A stretch of 64,000 bases of DNA from Campylobacterota bacterium (lineage in GTDB: Bacteria; Campylobacterota; Campylobacteria; Campylobacterales; Sulfurimonadaceae): the NCBI GenBank assembly GCA_040752835.1, contig JBFMGG010000003.1:162490-226489 (forward strand), read 5' to 3'. Under the pieces are notes generated by a model that did not search any database, was not told the origin of the DNA, and was given only the letters and a program-made list of their open reading frames with translations. Shown here piece by piece: positions 26,969-36,051 of this stretch. Numbering within the stretch: position 1 is the stretch's first letter; every line of letters begins with the position of its first letter. A program made the position numbers and the translations under genes.

Positions 26969-27583
26969 ATGGATTTTCTCTATAACCTCAATGTCCAGTT
27001 TTACCTGGCGGCCTACCTGATCGGAGGGATCCCCTTCGGGCTGATTCTGGCCAAGGTCTTTGCCGGCGTCAACGTCAAAGAAGCGGGATCGCAGAGCATC
27101 GGCGCGACCAACGTCCTGCGCGTCGTCAAAGAGACCAACCCTTCGCTGGCCAAAAAGCTCGGCGCGGCGACGCTCGCGCTCGACGCCCTCAAAGGGATGG
27201 CCGTCCTGTTCGCCGGACAGTATGCGGGGCTTGCCGAAAGCGCCCTGTGGCTCATCGCCGTCCTTGCGGTTCTGGGACACTGCTACAGCCCCTACCTCTG
27301 GTTCGAAGGGGGCAAAGGGGTCGCGACGGGAATGGGCGTCATGGCCGTGATGCTCCCCGTAGAAACCGCCGTCGCGCTGGCCGTGTGGCTGATTACGGCC
27401 AAAACCATCCGTATTTCGTCGCTCTCGTCGATGCTGGGGCTGCTCTCGCTCGTCGTCGCATCCTTCGTCCTCCATCCGCAGATGTTTCACGCGCCGGTCC
27501 TGTTTATCGCGTTTATCCTTTTTTACAAACACATCCCCAACTTCGTCCGCCTCATCAGAGGGGAAGAGAAGCGGGTCGTATGA
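26969..27583 (+). CDS. plsY: glycerol-3-phosphate acyltransferase PlsY
   Basis: Inner-membrane acyltransferase, 204 aa, using acyl-phosphate to make lysophosphatidate. Motifs GSQSIGATNVLRV, GHCYSPYLWFEGGKGVATGMG and several membrane helices are visible. ATG follows AAAGGA. A TATAAT at 26929-26934 is a candidate -10; the spacer upstream also has an inverted GTTAC/GTAAC pair whose role is unclear. Stop overlaps folB start. Confidence 0.95.
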   Translation: MDFLYNLNVQFYLAAYLIGGIPFGLILAKVFAGVNVKEAGSQSIGATNVLRVVKETNPSLAKKLGAATLALDALKGMAVLFAGQYAGLAESALWLIAVLAVLGHCYSPYLWFEGGKGVATGMGVMAVMLPVETAVALAVWLITAKTIRISSLSSMLGLLSLVVASFVLHPQMFHAPVLFIAFILFYKHIPNFVRLIRGEEKRVV

Positions 27584-27912
27584 CGATCCTCATCGAGGAT
27601 TTGACGTTTGAAGCGATCCTCGGCATCCTTCCTCACGAGCGCACAACGCCTCAGCGGGTGCGGGTCGACTGCCGTATCGATTATACGTATGCCCAGGGGC
27701 GCTTCATCAACTACGCCGAAGTGGCCGATCAGATCGTCGAAACGATGCGCAACCTGCAATTCGAGCTCATCGAAACGGCCCTCGAGACACTGGGTTCCAT
27801 CCTGCACGAACGGTTCAGCCTCATCGAAACGCTGGAGCTGACGATCCGCAAACCCGACATCCTCCCCCACTGCACCGTCGGAATCAGCCGCCGCTTTACG
27901 TTCGGCAATTAA
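27580..27912 (+). CDS. folB: dihydroneopterin aldolase FolB
   Basis: Folate-pathway aldolase of 110 aa. The ATG overlaps the plsY TGA (ATGA), although the open frame continues further upstream in a wrong frame for the family. Family features: IEDLTFEAILGILPHER near the start and VEVTIRKPDILP-like strand (LELTIRKPDILPHC) near the end. plsY-folB pairing occurs in other proteobacteria. Confidence 0.87.
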   Translation: MTILIEDLTFEAILGILPHERTTPQRVRVDCRIDYTYAQGRFINYAEVADQIVETMRNLQFELIETALETLGSILHERFSLIETLELTIRKPDILPHCTVGISRRFTFGN

Positions 27913-27990
27913 TCCCCGTCGGTTAACCCTCCCTTTGCCGTCGTCTTGCTATAATTGCTCCGTCACTATCGAACCAACGGAGGGAAACCC

Positions 27991-28629
27991 ATGAAAAACA
28001 CTATTGCCGCATGTGCAGCCGCTGCGCTGCTGATAGGATGCGCGGGAACCGATACGGGCCTCTCCAAAACGCAGACCGGCGCAATCCTCGGCGGGCTTGC
28101 CGGGGCCGCGGCCGGGGCCGCGACGGGAGATCACAGCGCCAAACGCGTCCTCATCGGAGGAGCGTTGGGAGCCGCCGTCGGCGGCGGAATCGGCTATTAT
28201 ATGGACAAACAGGAAGAAGAGCTGAAAAAAGAGCTCAAAGGGAGCGGCGTCTCGGTGGAGCGAAACGGCGACACCATCAGCCTGAGCATGCCGGGCAACA
28301 TTACGTTTGACAGCGGAAAAGCCAACATCAAACCGGCGTTCAATCCCGTACTCAACGATATCGCCGCCGTTATGGTCAAATATCCCGAAACCAAAATCGA
28401 AGTACAGGGGCATACCGACAACGTCGGAGACAACGCCAGCAACCTCACCCTCTCCCAGCTGCGGGCGCAAAGCGTGAGCTCGGCGCTGATGCAGCGCGGG
28501 GTCGCTTCGGATCGGATGCGTGCGGTCGGGTACGGCGAGAGCATGCCGGCGGTTTCGAACGATACCCCCGCGGGGCGCGAAGCGAACCGCCGCGTGGAAA
28601 TCGTGATCATCCCCAACCCCGCCAAATAA
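27991..28629 (+). CDS. OmpA-family lipoprotein with glycine zipper
   Basis: Outer-membrane lipoprotein of 212 aa. Lipobox LLIGC places the mature Cys near residue 17; a glycine-zipper segment follows (AILGGLAGAAAGAATGD), then an OmpA-like peptidoglycan-binding domain (VQGHTDNVGD, LSQLRAQSVSSAL, REANRRVEI). Similar to YfiB/Pal-like anchors. ATG 27991 has a GGAGGG site; a TATAAT lies at 27950-27955. Confidence 0.9.
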   Translation: MKNTIAACAAAALLIGCAGTDTGLSKTQTGAILGGLAGAAAGAATGDHSAKRVLIGGALGAAVGGGIGYYMDKQEEELKKELKGSGVSVERNGDTISLSMPGNITFDSGKANIKPAFNPVLNDIAAVMVKYPETKIEVQGHTDNVGDNASNLTLSQLRAQSVSSALMQRGVASDRMRAVGYGESMPAVSNDTPAGREANRRVEIVIIPNPAK

Positions 28630-28641
28630 CTGAATATTATG

Positions 28642-28668
28642 CACTCAACGGGTAAAGCCCGTTGAGTG
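28642..28668 (+). terminator. stem-loop after the OmpA-like gene
   Basis: An 11-bp perfect stem (CACTCAACGGG with CCCGTTGAGTG) around the loop TAAAG, 13 bp after the stop codon. No T-run follows directly, so it may terminate transcription weakly or protect the 3' end. Confidence 0.5.
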
Positions 28669-28850
28669 GGAGGGACGATTTGTCCCCTGCCCACCCTTAT
28701 GTACAGCGTATTTTTTTACACCGAACCCTTGTCCGCAAAACAAATCTTTTCTCGATTGCAAAAGTTTTTTTAAAAAAAATTGAAAAAAAGTTTAAAATTT
28801 TCTAAAAGTGTGGTATCATTTCGGGAAAATTTCCGCACCGAGGAACGTGA

Positions 28851-29522
28851 ATGCGTATTCTGATCATTGAAGATGAAGTAACCCTCAACAAAACTCTGGC
28901 CGAAGGGCTCAAAGAGTTCGGTTACCAAAGCGACGTCGTAGAGACTCTCAAAGACGGTGAGTATTACCTCGATATCCGCAACTACGACCTGATTTTGATG
29001 GACTGGATGCTCCCCGACGGCAACAGCGTCGACATCATCCCCGACATCAAAACCAACACCCCCAAAACGGTTATCGTCGTCCTTTCGGCCCGCGATGACA
29101 ACGAAAGCGAAATCGAAGCGCTCCGCGCCGGTGCCGATGACTACATCCGCAAACCGTTCGACTTCGACGTCCTCGTCGCCCGTATCGAAGCCCGTCTGCG
29201 CTTCGGCGGAAGCAACATCATCGAGATCGACGACCTCACCATCAATCCCGAAGAAGAGAAAATCATCTATAAAGAAAAAGAGATCGAACTCAAGGGTAAA
29301 CCGTTCGAAGTGCTCACCCACCTCGCACGCCACCGCGACCAGATCGTCTCCAAAGAGCAGCTGCTCGACGCCATCTGGGAAGAACCCGAACTGGTCACCC
29401 CCAACGTCATCGAGGTCGCGATCAACCAGATCCGCCAGAAAATGGACAAACCGCTGGGAATCACCACCATCGAAACGGTCCGCCGCAGAGGATACCGCTT
29501 TTGTTTTCCAAAAGAAGCATAA
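28851..29522 (+). CDS. OmpR-family response regulator, HsrA/CosR-like
   Basis: Regulator of 223 aa. The DNA-binding half (GKPFEVLTHLARHRD, KEQLLDAIWEEPE, VRRRGYRFC) closely matches my memory of the essential Helicobacter regulator HsrA (HP1043) and Campylobacter CosR. Unlike those atypical orphans, the receiver here is complete: Glu7/Asp8, Asp51 in LMDWMLPDG, Ser79 and Lys101. A histidine-kinase gene overlaps its end. The upstream region is strongly AT-rich with a TATCAT -10-like box at 28814-28819. Confidence 0.9.
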   Translation: MRILIIEDEVTLNKTLAEGLKEFGYQSDVVETLKDGEYYLDIRNYDLILMDWMLPDGNSVDIIPDIKTNTPKTVIVVLSARDDNESEIEALRAGADDYIRKPFDFDVLVARIEARLRFGGSNIIEIDDLTINPEEEKIIYKEKEIELKGKPFEVLTHLARHRDQIVSKEQLLDAIWEEPELVTPNVIEVAINQIRQKMDKPLGITTIETVRRRGYRFCFPKEA

Positions 29523-30802
29523 GACGACGCTTTCTCTTTCAGCTCATTGTCGCTTCGGCGGCACTGGTGCTCCTTTTCTCCTCCTTTTTATACCTTTTTA
29601 TCAAGCAATCCATTTACGACGAAAAACAGGCCGAACTGATCGGATATGCCGAAAACATCTCCTCGTACCGTTCGCTCCTCTCTTCGCAGCAGGCCAACGC
29701 CGATACCCTGATGGGGCTCTCGGTCGAGCTCATCACCCTTAACCCCGACGAAGAGTACCTGGAATTCCACGAAACGACCCATCACGACAAAACGACGACC
29801 CTGACCCTGATTTATCCGTTCGATTTTGCCAAATCCTCCTATCTGAAAATCAGCCGGGACATCACCCCGACAAAACGGCTGCTGCGCAAAATCCTCAATT
29901 CGATCTTTCTGATCAACGCGGTCGGTTTCGTCGTCATCATCCTGTATGCGATCGCCTTTTCGAAAATGTTGATCGCCCCGATCAGCGCTCTGAGCCGACG
30001 TCTGGCCAATATGAACGAGCACCTCATCCGCCCCATCAAGGTCGAACAGCTCCCCGACGAGTTTGAACCGCTGGGGGAAACTCTCAACCGTCTCATGGGG
30101 CGGATCCAGAACTTCGTCAAATACCAAAAAGAGCTCTTTATCGGTGCCGCGCACGAGCTTAAAACGCCGCTGGCGGTCATCAAACTCAAAAACCAGGTCA
30201 CCCTCCTCAAAAAAAGGACTCCCGAAGAGTACATCGAAGCGATCAAGGTGACCAACCAGAGCGTCGACGACATGAACCGCATCGTTGCCAACATCCTCAA
30301 CATCGGACGGCAGGAAGGGGCCCAGCTCGAAGCTCCCGCCGAAGCCGACATCATCGCGATCCTCCGCAAATGGGAAGGGGACTTCTCGCTGCTGGCCCAG
30401 AGCGAAAACAAAAAGCTCCGCTCCCGTTTCGAGCCCGACGCCTTTATCGCGGTGCTGCAGGTGACGCTCCTCAACCAGATTCTCCAGAATTTTCTTCAGA
30501 ACGCCCTGAAGTTCACCCCCGAGGGGAAAACGATCCTCTTCCAAAGCTACCTCAGCGGAGCCGACATCGTCATCGAAGTGCTCGACGAGGGGTGCGGCAT
30601 CGACGAAAGCATCGACCTTTTCGCCCCCTTTATCCGCCAGGGAAACAAATCGGGCGTCGGGTTGGGGCTCTTCCTGGCCAAAAGCGCCGCCGAAGCGATC
30701 GGGGCGCAGATCAGCCTCACCAACCGTACCGACGGCATTGACGGGACGCTGGCCCGCCTTGTCCTCCCCTCCAAGCTCTGCTGCCTGCTCCCGCAGCGCT
30801 GA
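29501..30802 (+). CDS. histidine kinase partner of the HsrA/CosR-like regulator
   Basis: Membrane kinase of 433 aa starting at TTG 29501, overlapping the regulator gene by 22 bp. Membrane helices lie at about 11-33 and 134-153, with a periplasmic loop between. H-box AAHELKTPLAV (His218), N box NFLQNALKFTPEG, and G boxes DEGCGIDE and GVGLGLFLAK are all present, so it should be active. Gene order and overlap indicate it signals to the adjacent regulator. Confidence 0.9.
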   Translation: MFSKRSIRRRFLFQLIVASAALVLLFSSFLYLFIKQSIYDEKQAELIGYAENISSYRSLLSSQQANADTLMGLSVELITLNPDEEYLEFHETTHHDKTTTLTLIYPFDFAKSSYLKISRDITPTKRLLRKILNSIFLINAVGFVVIILYAIAFSKMLIAPISALSRRLANMNEHLIRPIKVEQLPDEFEPLGETLNRLMGRIQNFVKYQKELFIGAAHELKTPLAVIKLKNQVTLLKKRTPEEYIEAIKVTNQSVDDMNRIVANILNIGRQEGAQLEAPAEADIIAILRKWEGDFSLLAQSENKKLRSRFEPDAFIAVLQVTLLNQILQNFLQNALKFTPEGKTILFQSYLSGADIVIEVLDEGCGIDESIDLFAPFIRQGNKSGVGLGLFLAKSAAEAIGAQISLTNRTDGIDGTLARLVLPSKLCCLLPQR

Positions 30803-30906
30803 CCTCCGAATCTGAGCTCGGAAGACCCGGGCGCGACAAATCAATAAACTTAAAGGTTCGTTTCGCTATAAATCGCGCATCAACGAAAAAAATCGAGGTT
30901 TATACG

Positions 30907-31161
30907 ATGCCACTAATGATTATCGATGAATGTATCGCGTGCGACGCCTGCCGCGAAGAGTGCCCTATGGAAGCGATCGAAGAGGGAGACCCTATCTATA
31001 TCATCGATCCCGACCGCTGCACCGAGTGTGTCGGTACCTATGACGAGCCCGCGTGTATCGCCGTATGCCCGGTTGACTGTATCGTTCCGGACAAAGACAA
31101 CGTCGAAACCATGCAAGAACTTCTCTACAAACACCAGCAGCTGATGGAGGAAATGCAGTAA
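30907..31161 (+). CDS. 2[4Fe-4S] ferredoxin, YfhL type
   Basis: Small electron carrier of 84 aa. First cluster motif CIACDACREECP; second cluster uses CTECVGTYDEPACIAVCP, where the longer spacing between cysteines marks the YfhL/Allochromatium-type ferredoxin. A TATAAA box lies about 35 bp upstream near 30868. It is directly adjacent to ppx/gppA (stop and start separated by no bases), implying one transcript. Confidence 0.92.
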   Translation: MPLMIIDECIACDACREECPMEAIEEGDPIYIIDPDRCTECVGTYDEPACIAVCPVDCIVPDKDNVETMQELLYKHQQLMEEMQ

Positions 31162-32625
31162 ATGGCCAAATGTACGGCCATTATCGACATCGGAAGCAAT
31201 TCGATGCGGATGGCGGTCTTTCAAAAGACGAGCCGTTTTGCGTTTCACATCATTCACGAAGTCAAAAGTTCCGTCCGCCTGAGCGAAAACGCTTACAAAA
31301 ACGGCGGATATCTGCAGGACGCTCCGATGGAACGGACCGCCGCGGCGCTCGAAGAATTTCTTGCCGTCGCCGCTTCTTTCGGAGCCCGTAAAATCCTCTG
31401 CGTCGCTACCTCCGCCTTGCGCGATGCTCCCAATGCCGACATTTTCATACGCCGCATCCGTCGCGATCTTGGTCTCTCGATCAAAGTGATCGACGGGGAG
31501 AAAGAGGCCTACTACGGCGCTCTGGCCTGCGCCAACCTCCTCCCTCGCCTCGATGCGGTATGCGTCGATGTGGGAGGGGGGTCGAGCGAAATCACCCTGC
31601 TCAAAGAGGGCAAAGTCCAAACTCTCTGTTCCCTCAACCTCGGTACCGTCCGGCTCAAAGAGCTGTATTTGGACAAAGGGGACCTCAAAGGGGCCGTCCG
31701 CTACATCGACGATGCCCTCGCCACTCTACCCCCCATGAATGCCGATACCCTGATCGGAATCGGTGGGACCTACCGCGCCCTGACCCGTGCGATAATGAAG
31801 CGGGAAAACTATCCGATCAAAAAACTGCACGCCTACACGACAAGCGCGGAGACGTTCAACGCTTACTGCGAAGATGTCCTCGATGCAAGCCCCAAAAAGC
31901 TCAAAGCCCTCTGGATCAAACCCGAACGGTTCGATACGATCAAGCCGGGGACCCTGATCCTGCAACGCATCGTCCGCCATTTCAAGAGCTCATCCCTTGT
32001 ATGCAGCGGCGTCGGAGTGCGCGAGGGGGTCTACCTCGCAGACCTGCTGCGCAACAGCGGAGGAATGTTCCCCTCCAATTACAATCCGAGCCTGCGCTAC
32101 CTCCTCGACACCTATGCCCGTCACAGCGATCACGGCGAGCAGTGCGCCCGCCTATCAGGCCGTCTCTACGATCTGATGGGAGAATCGCTCGGGCTTCGGG
32201 GGCGCTGGCGCAGCGAACTCGTAATGGCTGCCAAACTCCTCCCCGTCGGGCTCGGTGTGCGTTACTACGCCTATCAACGCCACAGCCATTACCTGGTTCT
32301 CAATGCCCTCGACTACGGCCTCAGCCACAGCCAGATCGCACTGATCGCCCATCTGCAGCTGTTCAAAAAAGGGCACGCTTCCTCCGAACTCCTCCCCCGA
32401 AACGGTTACGAGTCACTGCTCCCGGGTGCGGGGGAGCTCGATGCCCTCTATGCACTGCTATGGCTCTCGCACATCCTCCTGGCCGCCCGCAGACGGGGCG
32501 AGGAGATCGCGCTCGAATACGTGCGGGACACCCTGATCGTCCGGGGAAAAGGACTTTATCTGGCTGCCGAACAGGCCAAAAATATTGTGATGCCCCAGAA
32601 TATCTCCCTACAAATCAATCCCTAA
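31162..32625 (+). CDS. Ppx/GppA family exopolyphosphatase/pppGpp phosphatase
   Basis: Actin-fold phosphatase of 487 aa. Phosphate-binding motifs IDIGSNSMRMAVF at the start and VDVGGGSSEITL near 135 identify the family; the extended C-terminal part resembles the HD-like domain of longer members. It may hydrolyse polyphosphate or pppGpp; the sequence alone does not separate the two. Confidence 0.9.
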   Translation: MAKCTAIIDIGSNSMRMAVFQKTSRFAFHIIHEVKSSVRLSENAYKNGGYLQDAPMERTAAALEEFLAVAASFGARKILCVATSALRDAPNADIFIRRIRRDLGLSIKVIDGEKEAYYGALACANLLPRLDAVCVDVGGGSSEITLLKEGKVQTLCSLNLGTVRLKELYLDKGDLKGAVRYIDDALATLPPMNADTLIGIGGTYRALTRAIMKRENYPIKKLHAYTTSAETFNAYCEDVLDASPKKLKALWIKPERFDTIKPGTLILQRIVRHFKSSSLVCSGVGVREGVYLADLLRNSGGMFPSNYNPSLRYLLDTYARHSDHGEQCARLSGRLYDLMGESLGLRGRWRSELVMAAKLLPVGLGVRYYAYQRHSHYLVLNALDYGLSHSQIALIAHLQLFKKGHASSELLPRNGYESLLPGAGELDALYALLWLSHILLAARRRGEEIALEYVRDTLIVRGKGLYLAAEQAKNIVMPQNISLQINP

Positions 32626-32637
32626 AGGAACCCGACC

Positions 32638-33588
32638 ATGGCCGGAAGCAGCCTCTTAATCCTGATCGACGATATTACCCTTCTCCTCGACGACGTCGCG
32701 GCGATGAGCAAAGTCGCCGCCAAAAAAACGGCCGGCGTCCTCGGTGACGACCTCGCCCTCAACGCCCAACAGGTCTCGGGTATCCGTGCCGAACGCGAAC
32801 TCCCTGTCGTGTGGGGCGTTGCCAAAGGGTCATTGAAAAACAAAGTGATTCTCGTGCCCGCCGCGCTGGGGCTCAGCGCTTTCGCGCCGTGGTCGATCAC
32901 CCCGATCCTGATGGTTGGCGGGGCCTACCTGTGTTTTGAAGGATTCGAAAAGATCGCCCACCCGTTCCTCCACGCCAAAGAAGACGAAGATCACGGCCGC
33001 GAGCTGATCGAAGCATTCCACAACCCCGACGTCGACCTCGAAGCGTTTGAGAAAGAGAAAATCGAAGGGGCGATCCGGACCGACTTCATCCTCTCGGCCG
33101 AAATCATCGTTATCGCGCTGGGAACCGTCGCCGACAAAGACATCATGACCCAAACCATGGTGGTCTCCGGGATAGCCGTCGCGATGACCGTGGGGGTTTA
33201 CGGCCTGGTCGCCGCCATCGTCAAAATGGACGATGCGGGGCTGCACCTTCTCCAAAACGCTCCTGAGGGGAAACGGGGAGCCCTGCAACGCAAAATAGGG
33301 TCCGGTCTGCTGAGCTTCGCCCCCAAGCTGATGAAAATCCTCACCGTCGTCGGTACCGCAGCCATGTTCCTGGTGGGGGGAAGCATCCTTCTGCACGGCA
33401 TCCCCGCCGCCCACCACGTCGTCGAAGGGGCCGTACATGCCGTTCAGGGCGTTCCCGCCATCGGAGGGGCGCTGGGATGGGTTACCCCGGTTCTTCTTGA
33501 CGGCGTTGCCGGCGTCGTTGCCGGGGGAATCGTCCTCGCAGCGGTGAGCGCTGCTGCCAAAATCATCGGATTGTTCAAGAAAGCCTGA
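32638..33588 (+). CDS. DUF808 family membrane protein (YedI-like)
   Basis: Inner-membrane protein of 316 aa with the family start SSLLILIDDITLLLDDVAAMSKVAAKKTAGVLGDD (quoted in part) and several hydrophobic helices, including PWSITPILMVGGAYLCFEG. Function unknown for the family. It follows ppx/gppA by 12 bp and converges on bamA. Confidence 0.87.
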   Translation: MAGSSLLILIDDITLLLDDVAAMSKVAAKKTAGVLGDDLALNAQQVSGIRAERELPVVWGVAKGSLKNKVILVPAALGLSAFAPWSITPILMVGGAYLCFEGFEKIAHPFLHAKEDEDHGRELIEAFHNPDVDLEAFEKEKIEGAIRTDFILSAEIIVIALGTVADKDIMTQTMVVSGIAVAMTVGVYGLVAAIVKMDDAGLHLLQNAPEGKRGALQRKIGSGLLSFAPKLMKILTVVGTAAMFLVGGSILLHGIPAAHHVVEGAVHAVQGVPAIGGALGWVTPVLLDGVAGVVAGGIVLAAVSAAAKIIGLFKKA

Positions 33589-33599
33589 ATACGAAGAGC

Positions 33600-33698
33600 C
33601 GTTCCCGTATGAGGGAGCGGAGAGGGAAGGAAAAAGCGGACCGTCCCTTTGAGGTTTCACACCCCGCCCGGGCCGGCTGTATCGGCGGTTAAAACCGC
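33600..33698. terminator. two hairpins between DUF808 gene and bamA
   Basis: A 7-bp stem at 33600-33619 (CGTTCCC with GGGAGCG, one G-T pair) lies just after the DUF808 stop. A perfect 6-bp stem at 33685-33698 (GCGGTT/AACCGC) spans the bamA stop codon. Neither has a long T-run; together they may separate the convergent transcripts. Confidence 0.35.
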
Positions 33699-35926
33699 TG
33701 ACCGATCGTAAACTCGAAGTGGGTGACGTCATCTCCGGGCTTGTCGCCGATCGGGTTGGCGAAGACCAGCTGCAACGGTCCGACCGGACTGAACCACTCC
33801 AGTGCCAAACCGTAACCGCCCCGCTTGATCTCGCTGAGGCTGTTTTCCCCGATCATACCGTAATCGACGAACGCCGTCGCCCGCATCCGTGCTTCGGGCA
33901 CCAGCGGAACGCTGAACTCCAGACTGTTCGAGAACGTCTGCGTGCCCCCGATTTTGAACGGATCGCCGTCACTGTCGACGCCGTTGACCGGAGAGAGCGA
34001 ATACCCCTGGTAACCGCGCACCGATCCGATCCCCCCCATGTAGAATTTTTCGCCCAGCGGGAGATAACCGCTGTCATCGACGTAGTTGAAACGGGCTTTG
34101 TATCGGAGGATCAGGTCAAAATCGGTCAGCTTCTGCAAACCGCGGTACGCACCGAACGTCGTCCGGCTCTTGACGAAATCGGCATCCCCGCCGACGCCCG
34201 CTTTTTCAATACTCTGCGAAAAGGTCATCCCTTCGCGCGGAATGTAGTAGTCGTCGGTATTGTCAAAGGTGGCCGAAAGGACAACCGAGCTTTTGGCGTA
34301 GTTTTCGTAATAACGCGGATCGAGGGTGGTTACCGTCGGATCGATGTCGCTGTAGTTATTGGTCGAGTAGTTGTACCCCATATAACCGCTCCAGTGGCGG
34401 TTGAAGCGGTGCCCCGTCCCGACGCTCATACCGGTCGAGGAGACGGTGTAGCTGTCGTACTCGGTCGAACTGTCGTAAATCGAGAAGTTCCCGCTGAAAT
34501 CGCTGTCGTTGAGGCGCGGGTTGGAGATGTTGAACGAGTAGTTGCTGGTACGCTGCGAACGCTCCAGGTTGAGCCCGACGTTGATCCCCGATCCGAAGAT
34601 GTTGCGGTCGCTGATTGCGACGCTGACAAGGATGCCGCCGAAGCTTCCGTAGCCGCCCCCGAGCTGGATGTTCCCCGTCGGTGCCTCTTTGGCCTGGACG
34701 ATCAGATCCATCGTCTCGTCGTCCACCCGTTTCTCTTCGATGGTGTTGCTTTCGAAATATCCCGTCCGGCCGATCGCGTTGCGCGAGTCTTTCAGGTTGG
34801 TCAGGTTGTACCAGTCGCCGGGTGCGAGGAACAGTTCGCGGCGGACGACGCGGTCAAGGGTGCGGTTGTTCCCCGAAACGATGACGTTGCGAATTTTGAC
34901 CTTTTTCCCCGGAATGATCCGGTAGACGACGTCGACGCTTTTGGCCTCTTTGTCTTTGCGCAGATCGGGCTGAACCTGTACGTAGGCGTATCCCAGGTCG
35001 GCAATTTTCGTTTTGATCCGCTCGGCGTCCTCGCGGAAGGTTTTGATGTTGAACGGTTTGTTTTTCTCCAGCGCGATGACGTCGAGCAGCTCCTGATCGG
35101 CGATCACCGCGGTGTCCTGGAATACGAGGATGTCGCTGACGCGGTAGACGTCCCCCTCGAAAACGTTGTAATCCATCTGGGCCGTGTAATGGTCGAAGTC
35201 GACCTGCACGAACGGCTCGTCAATCTTCGCGTCGAGGAAACCGTTTTGCATGTAGTAATCGCGGATCCGCAAAGGGTCGTACTGGAGTTCGGCGAGTTTC
35301 ATTTTCCCGTCGTTACGGCCCCACATCCACCCCATGAACTCCTCTTGCTTGTTGGCGATCATGCTGTCGAAGTCGTCACTGTCCAGGGCGCTGACGCCGG
35401 CATACCGGACCTGCTTGATGATGATCTCTTCCCCTTCGTTGACGATAAACGAGACCCGCATGCTTCCGTTGTCGAGTTTTTCGCTGTCGATTTCGACGAC
35501 CGAATCGATCTTGCCGTCGCCGCTGAGTGCGTCGATGATCCGTTTTTTGGCGTTTTCAAGCCGTTTTTCGTCGTAGAGGGAACCTTTTTCGATCTGAAGC
35601 AGCTCTTTCTGGGCGGCTTCGTCGTTCTCCTTGTACCCTTTGAGTTCGATTTTGGAGATAACGGGCTTCTCTTTGAAGTGGAACGTCACCTTGCCGTCCG
35701 CTTCGTCGACCCAGATGTCTTCAAAATACCCCTGGTCGTAAAAGTTTTTGATCGTTTTATCGACCGCGGCAGGATCAAGAGGTTCCCCCACTTTGACTTC
35801 GTTGAGCCGCTTGGCTACCGTTTCGGAGATGTGGACCATGCCGTCGTACTGGACCGATTGGACGTTTTGTGACGCAGCCTGTACGAGGACGCTTGCGACG
35901 ATCAAAGAGAGGGGTATTGTTTTCAA
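33689..35926 (-). CDS. bamA: outer-membrane assembly protein BamA
   Basis: Omp85 insertase that folds beta-barrel proteins into the outer membrane, about 745 aa. Signal peptide, five POTRA repeats, then a C-terminal barrel with the conserved RGYQGYSLSP (VRGY motif) and a final Phe (IGQRF). The frame is open to 36040, but a TTG at 35926 gives the signal sequence KTIPLSLIVASVLVQAASQ; no ATG falls between it and the first POTRA. The ribosome site before this TTG is weak, so the start is less certain than the gene. Confidence 0.94.
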   Translation of the reverse strand: MKTIPLSLIVASVLVQAASQNVQSVQYDGMVHISETVAKRLNEVKVGEPLDPAAVDKTIKNFYDQGYFEDIWVDEADGKVTFHFKEKPVISKIELKGYKENDEAAQKELLQIEKGSLYDEKRLENAKKRIIDALSGDGKIDSVVEIDSEKLDNGSMRVSFIVNEGEEIIIKQVRYAGVSALDSDDFDSMIANKQEEFMGWMWGRNDGKMKLAELQYDPLRIRDYYMQNGFLDAKIDEPFVQVDFDHYTAQMDYNVFEGDVYRVSDILVFQDTAVIADQELLDVIALEKNKPFNIKTFREDAERIKTKIADLGYAYVQVQPDLRKDKEAKSVDVVYRIIPGKKVKIRNVIVSGNNRTLDRVVRRELFLAPGDWYNLTNLKDSRNAIGRTGYFESNTIEEKRVDDETMDLIVQAKEAPTGNIQLGGGYGSFGGILVSVAISDRNIFGSGINVGLNLERSQRTSNYSFNISNPRLNDSDFSGNFSIYDSSTEYDSYTVSSTGMSVGTGHRFNRHWSGYMGYNYSTNNYSDIDPTVTTLDPRYYENYAKSSVVLSATFDNTDDYYIPREGMTFSQSIEKAGVGGDADFVKSRTTFGAYRGLQKLTDFDLILRYKARFNYVDDSGYLPLGEKFYMGGIGSVRGYQGYSLSPVNGVDSDGDPFKIGGTQTFSNSLEFSVPLVPEARMRATAFVDYGMIGENSLSEIKRGGYGLALEWFSPVGPLQLVFANPIGDKPGDDVTHFEFTIGQRF

Positions 35927-36051
35927 GCCGAAATCCGTTACGTTAAGATAAGTCTCTGATTGTATCACCCGATAAATTAATGTGCGGTAAATTAAACGCT
36001 CCCTAACCATTCGAAGTGTATGATGACACCACAAAAGCACAAAGGGTTACG

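Noticed and set aside
31560..32747. 395-codon plus-strand frame overlapping ppx/gppA
   Set aside because: Arg/Pro/Ser-rich translation in the +2 frame of a well-supported gene.
33719..35872. 717-codon open frame on the plus strand opposite bamA
   Set aside because: It is the mirror of bamA's codon pattern (GC-rich third positions), shows no recognisable domain, and bamA is certain.
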